Made by a program: the position numbers and the translations under genes. Of a DNA stretch of 64,000 nucleotides, positions 1-8,649 are shown piece after piece. The notes below the pieces were generated by a model. That model did no database searches. It had not been told where the DNA came from and was given only the letters and a program-made list of their open reading frames with translations. The stretch covers positions 4,363,501 to 4,427,500 of the forward strand of contig NZ_CP126107.1 of NCBI RefSeq assembly GCF_030123365.1, in the 5' to 3' direction. The first letter of the stretch is position 1. Each line of letters opens with the position of its first letter. The stretch is from Neobacillus sp. SuZ13 (GTDB lineage: Bacteria; Bacillota; Bacilli; Bacillales; Cytobacillaceae).

Positions 1-1806
1 AACATCCCCATGTTCGATAAATTTGTCCGGAATTCCGATTCTGTCAATGTGTGAATGATAAAAGCCATGGTTTTGCGCAAACTCAAGAATTGCACTCCCG
101 AAACCGCCTTGTAAAACAGCCTCCTCAATGGTGAGAATCGGCAAATTTTTTGCAAGTAGATCAGTGAGCATTTTTTCATCTAATGGCTTAATAAAACGGG
201 CATTTACAACCTTGACGGATATCCTTCTCTTTTCAAGGACCTCAGCAGCTTTTAACGCCATCGGTATAGTGGTTCCAAATGTTAAGATAACTGCATCATC
301 GCCTTCTTTAAGAACCTCCCATGTACCAATTGGAATATTATGATATTCCTGATCCATTGGAACCCCAAGTCCATTTCCGCGAGGAAATCTCATGGCAATA
401 GGGCCATCATTATAATTTAGAGCGGTGTATACCATATGTTGGCCTTCGTTTTCATCCTTTGGCATCATTAACACCATATTAGGGACATGTCTTAGAAAAG
501 CAATGTCAAATACACCTTGATGGGTTTCACCGTCTGCACCAACCAATCCAGCACGGTCGATCCCCATAAAGACATTTAAATTTTGTCTGCATATATCATG
601 AACAACTTGGTCATAGGCTCGTTGTAAAAAGGTTGAGTATATAGCAAGAAAAGGTTTCATATTTTGTGTAGCTAAACCAGCAGCTACTGTCGCAGCATGT
701 TGCTCAGCGATCCCAACATCATACATTCTCTCAGGGAATTCACTAGCGAAGCCCTCGAGTTTAGAACCAACAGGCATTGCAGGTGTAATCGCAACAATTC
801 GGTCATCAGTTCGGGCAAGCTTTCGAACGGTTTCACTCACAAGACTGCTCCAGGCTGGCGGTGGAGTTTTTGCGGGCTTAACGAAGGCGCCTGTGTCCAT
901 TTTATAAGGTCCAGTTCCATGCCATGTTCCTGTTTTGTCACTTTCCGCTGGTTGGTACCCTTTTCCTTTTTTAGTAATGACGTGCAGAAGGATTGGGCCT
1001 TCTGTCTTTTTGGCATAGCTGAAGTTTTCAAATAACGCTTCAAAGTTATGACCATCAATTGGACCGAGATAGGTAAATCCTAATTCCTCAAAAAACATTC
1101 CTGAAACAAATAAATATTTAAGGCTGTCTTTCACTCTCTCAGCAGTTGCAGCTAATTTCCCACCCACTGCAGGCACTTTTTTCAGCAGTACTTCCAATTC
1201 ATCTTTAACCCATTGGTACTTTCCAGCTGTACGTAATTGGCCAAGGATATTATGAACGGCACCAACATTAGGCGCGATTGACATCTCGTTATCATTTAAA
1301 ATAACAATCATGTCTTTCTTCTCGTGACCTATATGATTTAAGGCTTCCAACGCCATCCCACCAGTTAAGGCACCATCTCCGATGACAGGTATAACAAAAG
1401 ATTTTTCCTTTTTTAAATCTCTAGCTATTGCCATTCCCATCGCCGCTGAAAGAGATGTGGAACTATGACCAGTTTCCCATACATCATGCTCACTCTCATT
1501 TCGTTTCGGGAATCCACATAAGCCTTTATACTGCCGCAATGTATCAAACTCACAAGCCCTGCCAGTCAAAATTTTATGAACATAGGATTGATGTCCCACA
1601 TCCCAAATAATTTTATCTGTAGGACTGTTAAAACATTTATGTAAAGCAATAGTTAATTCGACAACACCCAAATTTGGTCCAATATGGCCTCCAGTAACAG
1701 ACAGCTTTTCAATCAAAAACTTTCGGATATCTTGACTTAAAGCCTCCAATTCGGTATTCGACATGCCTTTTAAAAAGGACGGGTCTTTTATTGATAATAG
1801 ATCCAT
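1..1806 (-). CDS. dxs: 1-deoxy-D-xylulose-5-phosphate synthase, 3' end cut by window edge
   Basis: Dxs condenses pyruvate and glyceraldehyde 3-phosphate with thiamine diphosphate, the first step of the MEP isoprenoid pathway. The minus-strand reading frame is open to the left edge; 602 codons are present, so about 30 C-terminal residues of a usual ~630 are missing. The N-terminus reads MDLLSIKDPSFLKGMS, as in Bacillus Dxs, and the last visible residues are KFIEHGDV. The start at 1806 follows family alignment; in-frame ATGs at 1827 and 1839 are alternatives because the ribosome site is weak. It lies downstream of ispA but has its own promoter-like sequence and a leader hairpin. Confidence 0.95.
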   Translation of the reverse strand, partial: MDLLSIKDPSFLKGMSNTELEALSQDIRKFLIEKLSVTGGHIGPNLGVVELTIALHKCFNSPTDKIIWDVGHQSYVHKILTGRACEFDTLRQYKGLCGFPKRNESEHDVWETGHSSTSLSAAMGMAIARDLKKEKSFVIPVIGDGALTGGMALEALNHIGHEKKDMIVILNDNEMSIAPNVGAVHNILGQLRTAGKYQWVKDELEVLLKKVPAVGGKLAATAERVKDSLKYLFVSGMFFEELGFTYLGPIDGHNFEALFENFSYAKKTEGPILLHVITKKGKGYQPAESDKTGTWHGTGPYKMDTGAFVKPAKTPPPAWSSLVSETVRKLARTDDRIVAITPAMPVGSKLEGFASEFPERMYDVGIAEQHAATVAAGLATQNMKPFLAIYSTFLQRAYDQVVHDICRQNLNVFMGIDRAGLVGADGETHQGVFDIAFLRHVPNMVLMMPKDENEGQHMVYTALNYNDGPIAMRFPRGNGLGVPMDQEYHNIPIGTWEVLKEGDDAVILTFGTTIPMALKAAEVLEKRRISVKVVNARFIKPLDEKMLTDLLAKNLPILTIEEAVLQGGFGSAILEFAQNHGFYHSHIDRIGIPDKFIEHGDV

Positions 1807-1893
1807 TTTTGGACCACTCACTTTCATACGTTTATGCATTCTCTGTTTAGTTGCTGTGTAAAAAGGACACATCCAGAAAATTTAACTTTGATT

Positions 1894-1927
1894 AAAAAAT
1901 AGCCGCTAACACTTGAGTGATAACGGC
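1894..1927 (-). terminator. terminator-like hairpin in the dxs leader
   Basis: On the minus strand GCCGTTATCACT pairs with AGTGTTAGCGGC (one mismatch, very short loop), followed by TATTTTTT. It lies between the dxs promoter and the dxs start, so it can end ispA transcripts and may attenuate dxs. Confidence 0.6.
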
Positions 1928-1955
1928 ACTGACAACGTTTTCTACAATGAAAATA

Positions 1956-1984
1956 ATTATAACACACTTATTTCAATGCCTCAA
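1956..1984 (-). promoter_or_regulatory. sigma-A-type promoter for dxs
   Basis: On the minus strand TTGAGG (1979-1984), a 17-base spacer and TATAAT (1956-1961) preceded by TG give an extended -10 promoter. Transcription would start near 1949, just after ispA ends, leaving a leader of about 140 bases before dxs. Confidence 0.6.
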
Positions 1985-1994
1985 ATTCCATATA

Positions 1995-2888
1995 TTAATG
2001 GTCTCTAGAAGCAACTAAATCAGTTATTTCCAAAAGTAGGTTTGTATTCAATCCTGTCATGCCTAAATATTTCTTTGACAGATTGATTTGTTTATGCAAT
2101 GCTGCAGTTGCCCCTTCTAGTGTTAACAACTGCGGATAAGTGCTTTTATGATTGTTGGTATCGCTGCCTACGGGCTTCCCTATTAATTGTTGATTACCAA
2201 CTAAATCAAGAATATCATCCTGAATTTGAAAAGCGAGACCTACGTGATGCGCAAATGCTGAGAGGTTTTCTAATTGATCTTGAGTTGCACCTGCCATAAT
2301 CGCTCCTGCAAGAACACTGAACCTTAGCAACTTTCCTGTTTTATGGATGTGTATATACTCAAGTTCTTCTAAGGTTAAAGATTTTCCTTCTCCTTCCATA
2401 TCGGCCACTTGACCGCCAACCATTCCTTCTGTTCCTGCAGCCTTTGCTAACTCAATCACTAATTTTAGTTTCGTTGCATCTGATGCAATCTCAGGGGGGA
2501 TTTTCCCTATTACCTCAAAACTATAAGTTAATAATGCATCTCCAGCTAATATAGCTATTGCATCACCAAAAACTTTATGATTTGTCGGTTTTCCTCTCCT
2601 TAGATCATCATTATCCATGCTTGGCAAATCGTCATGTATGAGAGAATATGTATGGATCATCTCTATAGCCGAAGCAGCAAGAAGCCCTTTTTGCGGCTCT
2701 ACTCCAAATGCGTCTAAAGTAGCGAATAGTAATAGCGGCCGTATACGTTTGCCACCTGCTTCAAGGGAATAAAGCATCGATTCCTTAATGATAGGAGGGG
2801 CATCAAGCTTATTAACCAGAGTCCGAAGCTCCGAATCAAGCAGTAGTTTATGTTCGTGTGCAAATGCATCTAGTAACCCGGTTCCCAA
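1995..2888 (-). CDS. ispA: farnesyl diphosphate synthase (polyprenyl synthetase family)
   Basis: It condenses isopentenyl diphosphate with DMAPP and geranyl diphosphate to give farnesyl diphosphate for undecaprenol, menaquinone and heme side chains. The 297-residue protein has GKRIRP near 46-51, the first aspartate-rich motif DDLPSMDNDD at 86-95, HKTG near 182 and the second motif DDILD at 224-228. The start is a TTG at 2888, eight bases after GGAGG. That ribosome site overlaps the last codons of xseB, so the two are translationally coupled. The chain-length region fits FPP synthase, but geranylgeranyl product cannot be excluded from sequence alone. Confidence 0.93.
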   Translation of the reverse strand: MGTGLLDAFAHEHKLLLDSELRTLVNKLDAPPIIKESMLYSLEAGGKRIRPLLLFATLDAFGVEPQKGLLAASAIEMIHTYSLIHDDLPSMDNDDLRRGKPTNHKVFGDAIAILAGDALLTYSFEVIGKIPPEIASDATKLKLVIELAKAAGTEGMVGGQVADMEGEGKSLTLEELEYIHIHKTGKLLRFSVLAGAIMAGATQDQLENLSAFAHHVGLAFQIQDDILDLVGNQQLIGKPVGSDTNNHKSTYPQLLTLEGATAALHKQINLSKKYLGMTGLNTNLLLEITDLVASRDH

Positions 2889-2891
2889 GAC

Positions 2892-3125
2892 TTATACCTC
2901 CTCGTCAATAGTAAAACTCTCTGTCCGACCGTCCTCCGTAATAATCTGTGTTAATTGGTCTTCAACACTTTTTAATTTATCATGGCAAAGTTTGGACAAC
3001 TCCATACCTTCTTTATAGAAGATAATTGCTTCTTCCAAAGGTACATCACCTTCTTCGAGCTTATCCACAATTTGCTCTAACTTAGTCATTGCATCTTCAA
3101 AGGATAGTTTATTTTCAGTCTTCAC
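2892..3125 (-). CDS. xseB: exodeoxyribonuclease VII small subunit
   Basis: XseB binds in several copies to XseA to form exonuclease VII, which degrades single-stranded DNA to acid-soluble oligonucleotides. The 77-residue protein carries the family core SFEDAMTKLEQIVDKLEEGD and a helical hairpin. The frame is open further upstream, but the start is taken as GTG at 3125 because AAGGAG lies eight to ten bases before it and the N-terminus then matches the family. It overlaps the 3' end of xseA by 11 bases and abuts ispA. Confidence 0.92.
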   Translation of the reverse strand: MKTENKLSFEDAMTKLEQIVDKLEEGDVPLEEAIIFYKEGMELSKLCHDKLKSVEDQLTQIITEDGRTESFTIDEEV

Positions 3126-4473
3126 GTTTTTCGCTCTCCTTAATATTCTCAACTTTACAAAATAGACTACCATCTGTTAATTGAATCTGAACTTGCTCGT
3201 TCATATTCACTTGATGAATACTTTTTATCAGTCTGTTCTCTTCCGAATATGCTAAACTATAGCCACGTTCCATAATTTTTAAAGGGCTTAATGCCCCAAG
3301 GGTGGAAAGAATTCGTTCAAATTCAGTTTGCTTTTTTGAAAATACTTGGAGCATGGCACGTCTCATTTCTTTATCGGTAAGATCTAATCGCTTATTTGCT
3401 TCCTGTAAAGATTGGCTCGGATGGTTCCTCTGCAGGCGTTTATGAAGAATTTCGTGTTGCCCTTTTTTAATTTGGGACAACCTAGACGTTCCGCGAACAA
3501 GCAATTCAGTTAGTTTATCAACCTGTTCTAGTTTTTGTTCATATAGACGATGTGGATAACGAAAGGCATAGGATTTCTGGACACGTGTTAACCGTTCTTT
3601 TTCTAACTGAAATTTCCCTTTCATCGTACGAAGAAGGCGAGTTTGCCGCTGCAAGACTCTTTCCATTAACTCATCAATATGCGGAACTGCAAGTTCAGCT
3701 GCACCAGTTGGAGTCGGTGCACGTAAATCTGCAACAAAGTCTGCAATAGTAAAATCAGTTTCATGTCCTACGGCTGAAATGATAGGAATGTCTGAAGAAA
3801 ATATTGTACGTGCAACGAGTTCTTCATTAAAGGCCCACAATTCCTCAATGGAACCTCCACCCCGTCCCACAATTAGCACATCAATTCCAGTCATGCTATT
3901 TGCTTTAGAGATAGCTTTAGCAATCGATGGTGCCGCATTTTCCCCCTGTACCAGGGCAGGAAAGACAAGAATATTTGCAATAGGATATCGCCTTTTAATG
4001 GTTGTAATGACATCTCTTATAGCAGCCCCTGTTGGGGAAGTAATCACACCAATCGTTTTTGGATACAATGGTATTTTCTTTTTTGCTTCAAGAGCAAATA
4101 ATCCTTCTATTTCAAGTTTTTGTTTTAGCTGTTCAAAAGCTAAAAACAATTCCCCAATCCCATCTGGAAGCATTTCTTTTATATAAATTTGATATTGTCC
4201 ACTTGGTTCATAAACCGAAATTTCACCTTTTACGATCACTTTCATGCCGTTTTCTGGAGTGAATTTCATCGTCCGTGAATGACTCGAAAACATCACGGCA
4301 AGTATACGGGCTTTTTCATCCTTTAAGGTAAAATACATATGTCCGCTCGAATGCTGTTTAAAATTTGAAATTTCACCTCTTACATGCACATCTCGTAAAT
4401 GCGGGTCTGCATCAAATTTTCTTTTTATGTACTTGGTTAGAGCATTCACAGTTAAATATCTTTGTTCCTGCAT
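3115..4473 (-). CDS. xseA: exodeoxyribonuclease VII large subunit
   Basis: XseA is the catalytic subunit of exonuclease VII. The 452-residue protein has an N-terminal OB-fold for single-stranded DNA (roughly residues 10-105), then the nuclease domain with the family motifs GVITSPTGAAIRDV and GRGGGSIEELWAFNE and a glycine-rich GHETDFTIADFVADLRAPTP stretch, and finally a long coiled-coil C-terminus that binds XseB. The start ATG at 4473 follows AAGGAG. A terminator-like hairpin separates it from folD upstream, so some transcription may be lost before this gene. Confidence 0.95.
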   Translation of the reverse strand: MQEQRYLTVNALTKYIKRKFDADPHLRDVHVRGEISNFKQHSSGHMYFTLKDEKARILAVMFSSHSRTMKFTPENGMKVIVKGEISVYEPSGQYQIYIKEMLPDGIGELFLAFEQLKQKLEIEGLFALEAKKKIPLYPKTIGVITSPTGAAIRDVITTIKRRYPIANILVFPALVQGENAAPSIAKAISKANSMTGIDVLIVGRGGGSIEELWAFNEELVARTIFSSDIPIISAVGHETDFTIADFVADLRAPTPTGAAELAVPHIDELMERVLQRQTRLLRTMKGKFQLEKERLTRVQKSYAFRYPHRLYEQKLEQVDKLTELLVRGTSRLSQIKKGQHEILHKRLQRNHPSQSLQEANKRLDLTDKEMRRAMLQVFSKKQTEFERILSTLGALSPLKIMERGYSLAYSEENRLIKSIHQVNMNEQVQIQLTDGSLFCKVENIKESEKRED

Positions 4474-4517
4474 ATGTAACTCCTTTTTTACCCAATAATT
4501 AAAAACACTTCTATTAG

Positions 4518-4554
4518 CGAAAAACAGTCCTTATCTAAAAAATCAGATAAGGAC
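4518..4554 (-). terminator. hairpin with T-tract between folD and xseA
   Basis: On the minus strand GTCCTTATCT pairs with AGATAAGGAC over an eight-base loop, followed by TGTTTTTC. It looks like a rho-independent terminator within an otherwise collinear gene string. Confidence 0.7.
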
Positions 4555-4565
4555 AATTCCTACTT

Positions 4566-5423
4566 CTAATTGCGATCAAGGCTTTCGGCAGCAGATTTTA
4601 GGGTATTATACATAAGCATTGTAATTGTCATCGGCCCCACACCTTTAGGAACAGGTGTAATGTATCCGGCTTTTTCGGATACTTCAGCAAAATCAACATC
4701 ACCACAAAGCTTTCCGGCTTCATTACGGTTAATACCTACATCAATCACGACAGCTCCATCTTTAACATGCTCAGCTTTAATAAAGTTAGCTATCCCAACA
4801 GCAGCAATCAGGATATCCGCTTGATTGGTATGGAACTGCAAATCTTTTGTTTTCGAATGACAATATGTAACAGTCGCATGCTGATTAAGGAATAATTGTC
4901 CAACAGGCTTACCGACAATATTACTTCTCCCTACCACTACAACATGCTTCCCTGCTATTGAAATACCTGTCTCTTCTAGTAGTACCATAATTCCATAAGG
5001 AGTACATGGTAGGAAGGCATTCTGGCCTGTCATCATTCTGCCAATATTTATTGGGTGAAATCCATCAACATCTTTAAATGGAGAGATTGATTCAATCACT
5101 TTTTTCTCATCAATATGTTGAGGAATAGGTAACTGAACTAAGATTCCGTGAATATTAGTATCCCTATTTAACTCATCAATTTTAGATAGTAATTCCTCTT
5201 CGGAAATCTCCTCTGGCAATTCAATTAAAACAGAATTCATCCCCAGTTCTTGGCAGGCTTTTTCTTTATTTGTTACATATGTTCGAGAAGCGTGGTTATT
5301 ACCGACAAGGATCACGGCAAGTCCAGGAGTAACCCCAAGTTTTTTTATCCTGCTAACTTCTTCAGCTATTTCCATTCTTTTCTTTTCGGCAATTTCTTTT
5401 CCATTTATAATTATAGCAGTCAT
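4566..5423 (-). CDS. folD: bifunctional methylenetetrahydrofolate dehydrogenase / methenyltetrahydrofolate cyclohydrolase
   Basis: FolD interconverts 5,10-methylene-THF, 5,10-methenyl-THF and 10-formyl-THF, feeding purine and formyl-methionine synthesis. The 285-residue length is typical. Visible features are the catalytic YVTNKEKACQELG region (Y and K of the active site near 50-54), GILVQLPIP, the cofactor fold VVVVGRSNIVGKPVGQLF and the C-terminal PVPKGVGPMTITMLMYNT. It follows nusB by about 36 bases in the same direction. Its link to one-carbon metabolism matches the gcv genes further right. Confidence 0.96.
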   Translation of the reverse strand: MTAIIINGKEIAEKKRMEIAEEVSRIKKLGVTPGLAVILVGNNHASRTYVTNKEKACQELGMNSVLIELPEEISEEELLSKIDELNRDTNIHGILVQLPIPQHIDEKKVIESISPFKDVDGFHPINIGRMMTGQNAFLPCTPYGIMVLLEETGISIAGKHVVVVGRSNIVGKPVGQLFLNQHATVTYCHSKTKDLQFHTNQADILIAAVGIANFIKAEHVKDGAVVIDVGINRNEAGKLCGDVDFAEVSEKAGYITPVPKGVGPMTITMLMYNTLKSAAESLDRN

Positions 5424-5459
5424 TTTCTCTTCACCCTTTGCTCTTGTTATTTCAATACC

Positions 5460-5858
5460 TTAATTATTTAGAAGCTTATGTTTAACCTTTGATAGTACAC
5501 CATTAATAAACTTACTTGATTGATCATCTCCATAGATTTTTGCTATTTCGATGGCTTCATCCAAAATGACATTTTCAGGAATTTCCGTTCGGAAGAACTT
5601 CATTTCATAGGCAGCTATTCTTAATAAATTTCGATCAACTGTTGCTAAGCGGTCCATCGACCATTTTTCTAGATTTTCACTGATTAAATTGTCAATTTCA
5701 GCTTTTTGCTCGATTACTCCTAGAACGAGTCTAGTTAGATAATCGTCACCCGCCTCTCCTTCCAATACGTGTTCAATTGCGTCGGAAGGCTCTGTATTAC
5801 TTATATCAATTTGAAAAAGTGCTTGCAGTGCCTTTTCCCTTGCTGTTCTTCTTTTCAT
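5460..5858 (-). CDS. nusB: transcription antitermination factor NusB
   Basis: NusB with NusE (S10) binds boxA in rRNA leaders and makes RNA polymerase resist termination. The 132-residue protein starts MKRRTAREKALQALFQID and contains DRNLLRIAAYEMKFF and VILDEAIEIAKIYGDDQSSKFINGVLS, all typical. An upstream in-frame ATG exists at 5918, but the ATG at 5858 is chosen because AAAGGAG precedes it and the N-terminus then matches the family. A promoter-like sequence lies about 100 bases upstream. Confidence 0.95.
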   Translation of the reverse strand: MKRRTAREKALQALFQIDISNTEPSDAIEHVLEGEAGDDYLTRLVLGVIEQKAEIDNLISENLEKWSMDRLATVDRNLLRIAAYEMKFFRTEIPENVILDEAIEIAKIYGDDQSSKFINGVLSKVKHKLLNN

Positions 5859-5953
5859 TATACCTTTAACTCCTTTAGAGAAATTAATTAAATTTTGTCT
5901 ATTTTTCATACACATCAATAGTAATAAGTAACGAAATAGGATTCACATTAACG

Positions 5954-5962
5954 ATAATAGCA
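5954..5962 (-). promoter_or_regulatory. possible extended -10 promoter for nusB
   Basis: On the minus strand TGCTATTAT forms an extended -10 box without a good -35. It lies between the yqhY terminator and nusB, where a promoter is expected. Confidence 0.35.
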
Positions 5963-6035
5963 TAACTAAAAATGATTCGCACTCTAACCTTGTTATTTTT
6001 CCAATATGTAAGCACTTTTATTTAAAACTAAATTC

Positions 6036-6074
6036 TAGAAATAGAAAAACCAAAGGAATAAAATCCTTTGGTTT
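6036..6074 (-). terminator. rho-independent terminator after yqhY
   Basis: On the minus strand AAACCAAAGGA pairs with TCCTTTGGTTT, followed by TTCTATTTC. It ends the accB-accC-yqhY operon. Confidence 0.8.
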
Positions 6075-6081
6075 CCAAATA

Positions 6082-6492
6082 TTAGACTTCAGTGTCGATT
6101 ATCTCTGGTTCATTCTTTTGGTTTTCAAATTGTATGCCTACCACATGAATGTTTACTTCTTCTGCATCTAGAGCAGTCATATTCAGCAATGCTTGCCGAA
6201 TATTATCCTGAACTTTACTTGCAACAGATGGAATGGATATTCCAAACTTCATCATACAATAAACGTCAACTTTTATTCCTGATTCGGTTAGTTCTACTTT
6301 TACGCCTTTACCGTGATTTTTTTTCCCTAAACGTTCAACCACACCTGTTGCGAAATTCCCACGCATTGAAGCAACACCTTCCACCTCAGAAGCAGCAATG
6401 CCTGCAATCACTTCAATCACTTCAGGAGCAATTTCAACTTTTCCAAGTCCGTTATTGCCTTGTTCCATTTCCAAGACACTAAACTCACTCAT
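6082..6492 (-). CDS. yqhY: Asp23/Gls24 (DUF322) family protein YqhY
   Basis: The 136-residue protein belongs to the Asp23/Gls24 family. It shows the typical KVEIAPEVIEVIAGIAASEVEGVASM start and the GVKVELTESGIKVDVYCMMKFGISIPSVASKVQDNI core. It sits directly downstream of accC, as in B. subtilis, where YqhY is linked to control of acetyl-CoA carboxylase activity; that role is known from the family and is not visible in the sequence. GGAGGTG precedes the ATG. The two related glycine-rich cell-envelope functions of other Asp23 proteins are less likely given this operon. Confidence 0.9.
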   Translation of the reverse strand: MSEFSVLEMEQGNNGLGKVEIAPEVIEVIAGIAASEVEGVASMRGNFATGVVERLGKKNHGKGVKVELTESGIKVDVYCMMKFGISIPSVASKVQDNIRQALLNMTALDAEEVNIHVVGIQFENQKNEPEIIDTEV

Positions 6493-6510
6493 TCATAACA
6501 CCTCCAAATT

Positions 6511-7866
6511 TTAATGAGACTTCATCACATCATACAATTCCAAGAATTTGGTATTAAAGCCGCCTTCTACAAATTTTTCATGATCGAGCAGTTTTAAATG
6601 GAATGGAATGGTTGTATGAATACCTTCTACAACGAATTCACTTAATGCACGTTTCATTCTTGAAATTGCCTCTTCCCTGCTTGCGCCATATGCAATGACT
6701 TTTGCAATCATGGAATCGTAATATGGAGGAATCGTATACCCTGGATAAGCTGCTGAGTCAATACGTACACCAAATCCACCTGGTGGAAGATACATGTTGA
6801 TTTTTCCGGCTGATGGGAGAAAATTCTTTTCCGGGTTCTCGGCATTAATCCGACACTCGATTGCCCATCCAGTGAAAGTTACATCCTTTTGATTTAACTT
6901 TAATTTCTCTCCAGAAGCCACTCGGATTTGTTCTTTAATGAGGTCTATCCCGGTGACCATTTCCGTTACAGGATGTTCCACCTGAATCCGTGTATTCATT
7001 TCCATAAAATAAAATTTCCGATTGCGGTAGTCATATATAAATTCTACCGTGCCGGCACCTGAATAATCAACTGCTTTTGCAGCTTTTACAGCCGCACTTC
7101 CCATTTCTTCTCGTATTTCCCCATCTAATGCTGGTGATGGTGTTTCTTCAAGAAGTTTTTGGAGTCTGCGTTGAATGGAACAGTCTCTTTCTCCTAAATG
7201 AATGGTGTTACCATAGGAGTCAGCAAGGACTTGGATTTCAACATGACGGAAATCCTCAATATATTTTTCAATGTAGACACCAGGATTTCCAAAGGCTGTC
7301 ATCGCTTCTTGCTGTGTAATACTTATGCCCTTTACTAATTCCTGTTCGTTCTTGGCAACGCGAATCCCTTTGCCGCCTCCGCCCGCTGTTGCTTTAATAA
7401 TTACTGGATATTGGATTTTTTTCACAAGTTCAAGCGCCTCATCGATGTCGTTAATAATCCCAGTTGATCCTGGAACAATTGGAACACCGGCTTCACGCAT
7501 GGTTTCCCTTGCAATATCCTTTGTACCCATTTTTGTAATCGCTTCAGGGCTTGGACCGACGAATGTAATATTGCATTCCCGGCAAAGCTCTGCGAAATCA
7601 GCGTTTTCGGCTAAGAACCCATAACCCGGGTGGATAGCGTCACAAGCTGTTAACTTTGCTACACTAATAAGATTTGTTACATTTAAATAACTGTCTTTTG
7701 ATGAAGTTGGTCCTATACAGTAGGCTTCGTCTGCCAGCTGAACATGTAATGCTTCTCGGTCTGCTTCAGAGAAAACAGCTACCGATTCAATTCCCATTTC
7801 ACGGCATGCACGAATAATTCTAACTGCAATTTCCCCTCTGTTTGCAATTAACAGTTTTTTTATCAT
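6511..7866 (-). CDS. accC: acetyl-CoA carboxylase biotin carboxylase subunit
   Basis: AccC carboxylates the biotin on AccB with bicarbonate and ATP, the first half-reaction of fatty acid synthesis. The 451-residue protein begins MIKKLLIANRGEIAVRIIRACREMGI. It has HPGYGFLAENA, the ATP-grasp glycine-rich loop KATAGGGGKGIRV near 160-170, the catalytic FMEMNTRIQVEHPVTE region and the biotin carboxylase C-terminal domain. It follows accB by 18 bases and precedes yqhY by 18 bases, so the three form one operon. Confidence 0.97.
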   Translation of the reverse strand: MIKKLLIANRGEIAVRIIRACREMGIESVAVFSEADREALHVQLADEAYCIGPTSSKDSYLNVTNLISVAKLTACDAIHPGYGFLAENADFAELCRECNITFVGPSPEAITKMGTKDIARETMREAGVPIVPGSTGIINDIDEALELVKKIQYPVIIKATAGGGGKGIRVAKNEQELVKGISITQQEAMTAFGNPGVYIEKYIEDFRHVEIQVLADSYGNTIHLGERDCSIQRRLQKLLEETPSPALDGEIREEMGSAAVKAAKAVDYSGAGTVEFIYDYRNRKFYFMEMNTRIQVEHPVTEMVTGIDLIKEQIRVASGEKLKLNQKDVTFTGWAIECRINAENPEKNFLPSAGKINMYLPPGGFGVRIDSAAYPGYTIPPYYDSMIAKVIAYGASREEAISRMKRALSEFVVEGIHTTIPFHLKLLDHEKFVEGGFNTKFLELYDVMKSH

Positions 7867-7884
7867 CCTGTTATCGCTCCTAAC

Positions 7885-8397
7885 TTAAGGTTTTACTAAA
7901 AATAAAGGCTGTCCGTATTCAACTAATTGACCATCTTTAACGAGGATTTCAACAATTTCTCCGTCAATTTCTGCCTCAATCTCATTGAATAATTTCATAG
8001 CTTCGACAATGCAAACAATGGAATCTTTTGTTACGTTCGATCCCTGTTTCACATAGGCGTCAGCATCTGGAGTTGGTGAAGCATAGAAAGTTCCAACCAT
8101 AGGAGATACAATTTTGTGAAGATTTGTTGTATCGGCTTGTTTTACAGTTTCTTGCTTTTGAACTTCTTGGCTTACTTCCTGAACGGCAACGGATGGTGTT
8201 GCGGTTTGAACGATTGGTGCTACTGGAGTTGATACAGCTTCAATTTCAGATGGAGCAGCACTAACTTGTGAAACATATGTAGCTGAAACATTTTTTTTCA
8301 TTTTAATTTTTGAACCCTCGTTTTCATATACAAACTCATCGATACTAGATTGGTCCACCAATTTTATTAATTCGCGAATTTCTTGAACTTTTAACAT
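7885..8397 (-). CDS. accB: acetyl-CoA carboxylase biotin carboxyl carrier protein
   Basis: AccB carries biotin between the carboxylase (AccC) and the carboxyltransferase. The 170-residue protein has an N-terminal helical segment, a Val/Thr/Pro-rich linker (about 45-85) and a C-terminal biotinyl domain. The biotin attachment motif is VEAMKLFNEI, with the modified lysine at K135. GAGGGGTG precedes the ATG. A promoter and a perfect inverted repeat lie just upstream, suggesting control of the operon at this point. Confidence 0.96.
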   Translation of the reverse strand: MLKVQEIRELIKLVDQSSIDEFVYENEGSKIKMKKNVSATYVSQVSAAPSEIEAVSTPVAPIVQTATPSVAVQEVSQEVQKQETVKQADTTNLHKIVSPMVGTFYASPTPDADAYVKQGSNVTKDSIVCIVEAMKLFNEIEAEIDGEIVEILVKDGQLVEYGQPLFLVKP

Positions 8398-8441
8398 TGA
8401 GTTACACCCCTCATACTACAAAATTATGACGAACTACTATA

Positions 8442-8471
8442 ACTATACGATAATATCTAGTGAAAATTCAA
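8442..8471 (-). promoter_or_regulatory. promoter of accB-accC-yqhY
   Basis: On the minus strand TTGAAT (8466-8471), an 18-base spacer and TATAGT (8442-8447) form a sigma-A-type promoter with a leader of about 38 bases. Its -35 box overlaps the inverted repeat at 8467-8494. Confidence 0.5.
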
Positions 8472-8494
8472 TGATGTATATCTTCATCATTGAA
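8467..8494. promoter_or_regulatory. perfect inverted repeat at the accB promoter, candidate operator
   Basis: TTCAATGATG and CATCATTGAA form perfect 10-base arms around an 8-base spacer. The repeat overlaps the -35 region of the accB promoter. It does not match the FapR consensus and no regulator is assigned. Confidence 0.45.
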
Positions 8495-8604
8495 AAATCC
8501 ACCCTCTGTCTTATACCTTGTTCTTAATATTTTTACGGACAAAAAGGAAATTTTGGACAGTTGATATATCACAGCATCTCATTTTACCCTATTTGATGGA
8601 CCTC

Positions 8605-8640
8605 TAGCAAAAAAAAAGGAAAGTCAGTGACTTTCCTTTT
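8605..8640 (-). terminator. terminator of the spoIIIA operon
   Basis: On the minus strand AAAAGGAAAGT pairs with ACTTTCCTTTT, followed by a run of T, ten bases after the spoIIIAH stop. Confidence 0.85.
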
Positions 8641-8649
8641 GATCGTAAC

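Noticed and set aside
128..1610. Plus-strand frames across dxs
   Set aside because: They lie antisense to a strongly conserved gene, have no ribosome sites and no recognisable families.
3779..4262. Plus-strand frames antisense to xseA
   Set aside because: xseA is clearly coding on the minus strand; these are complements of it.
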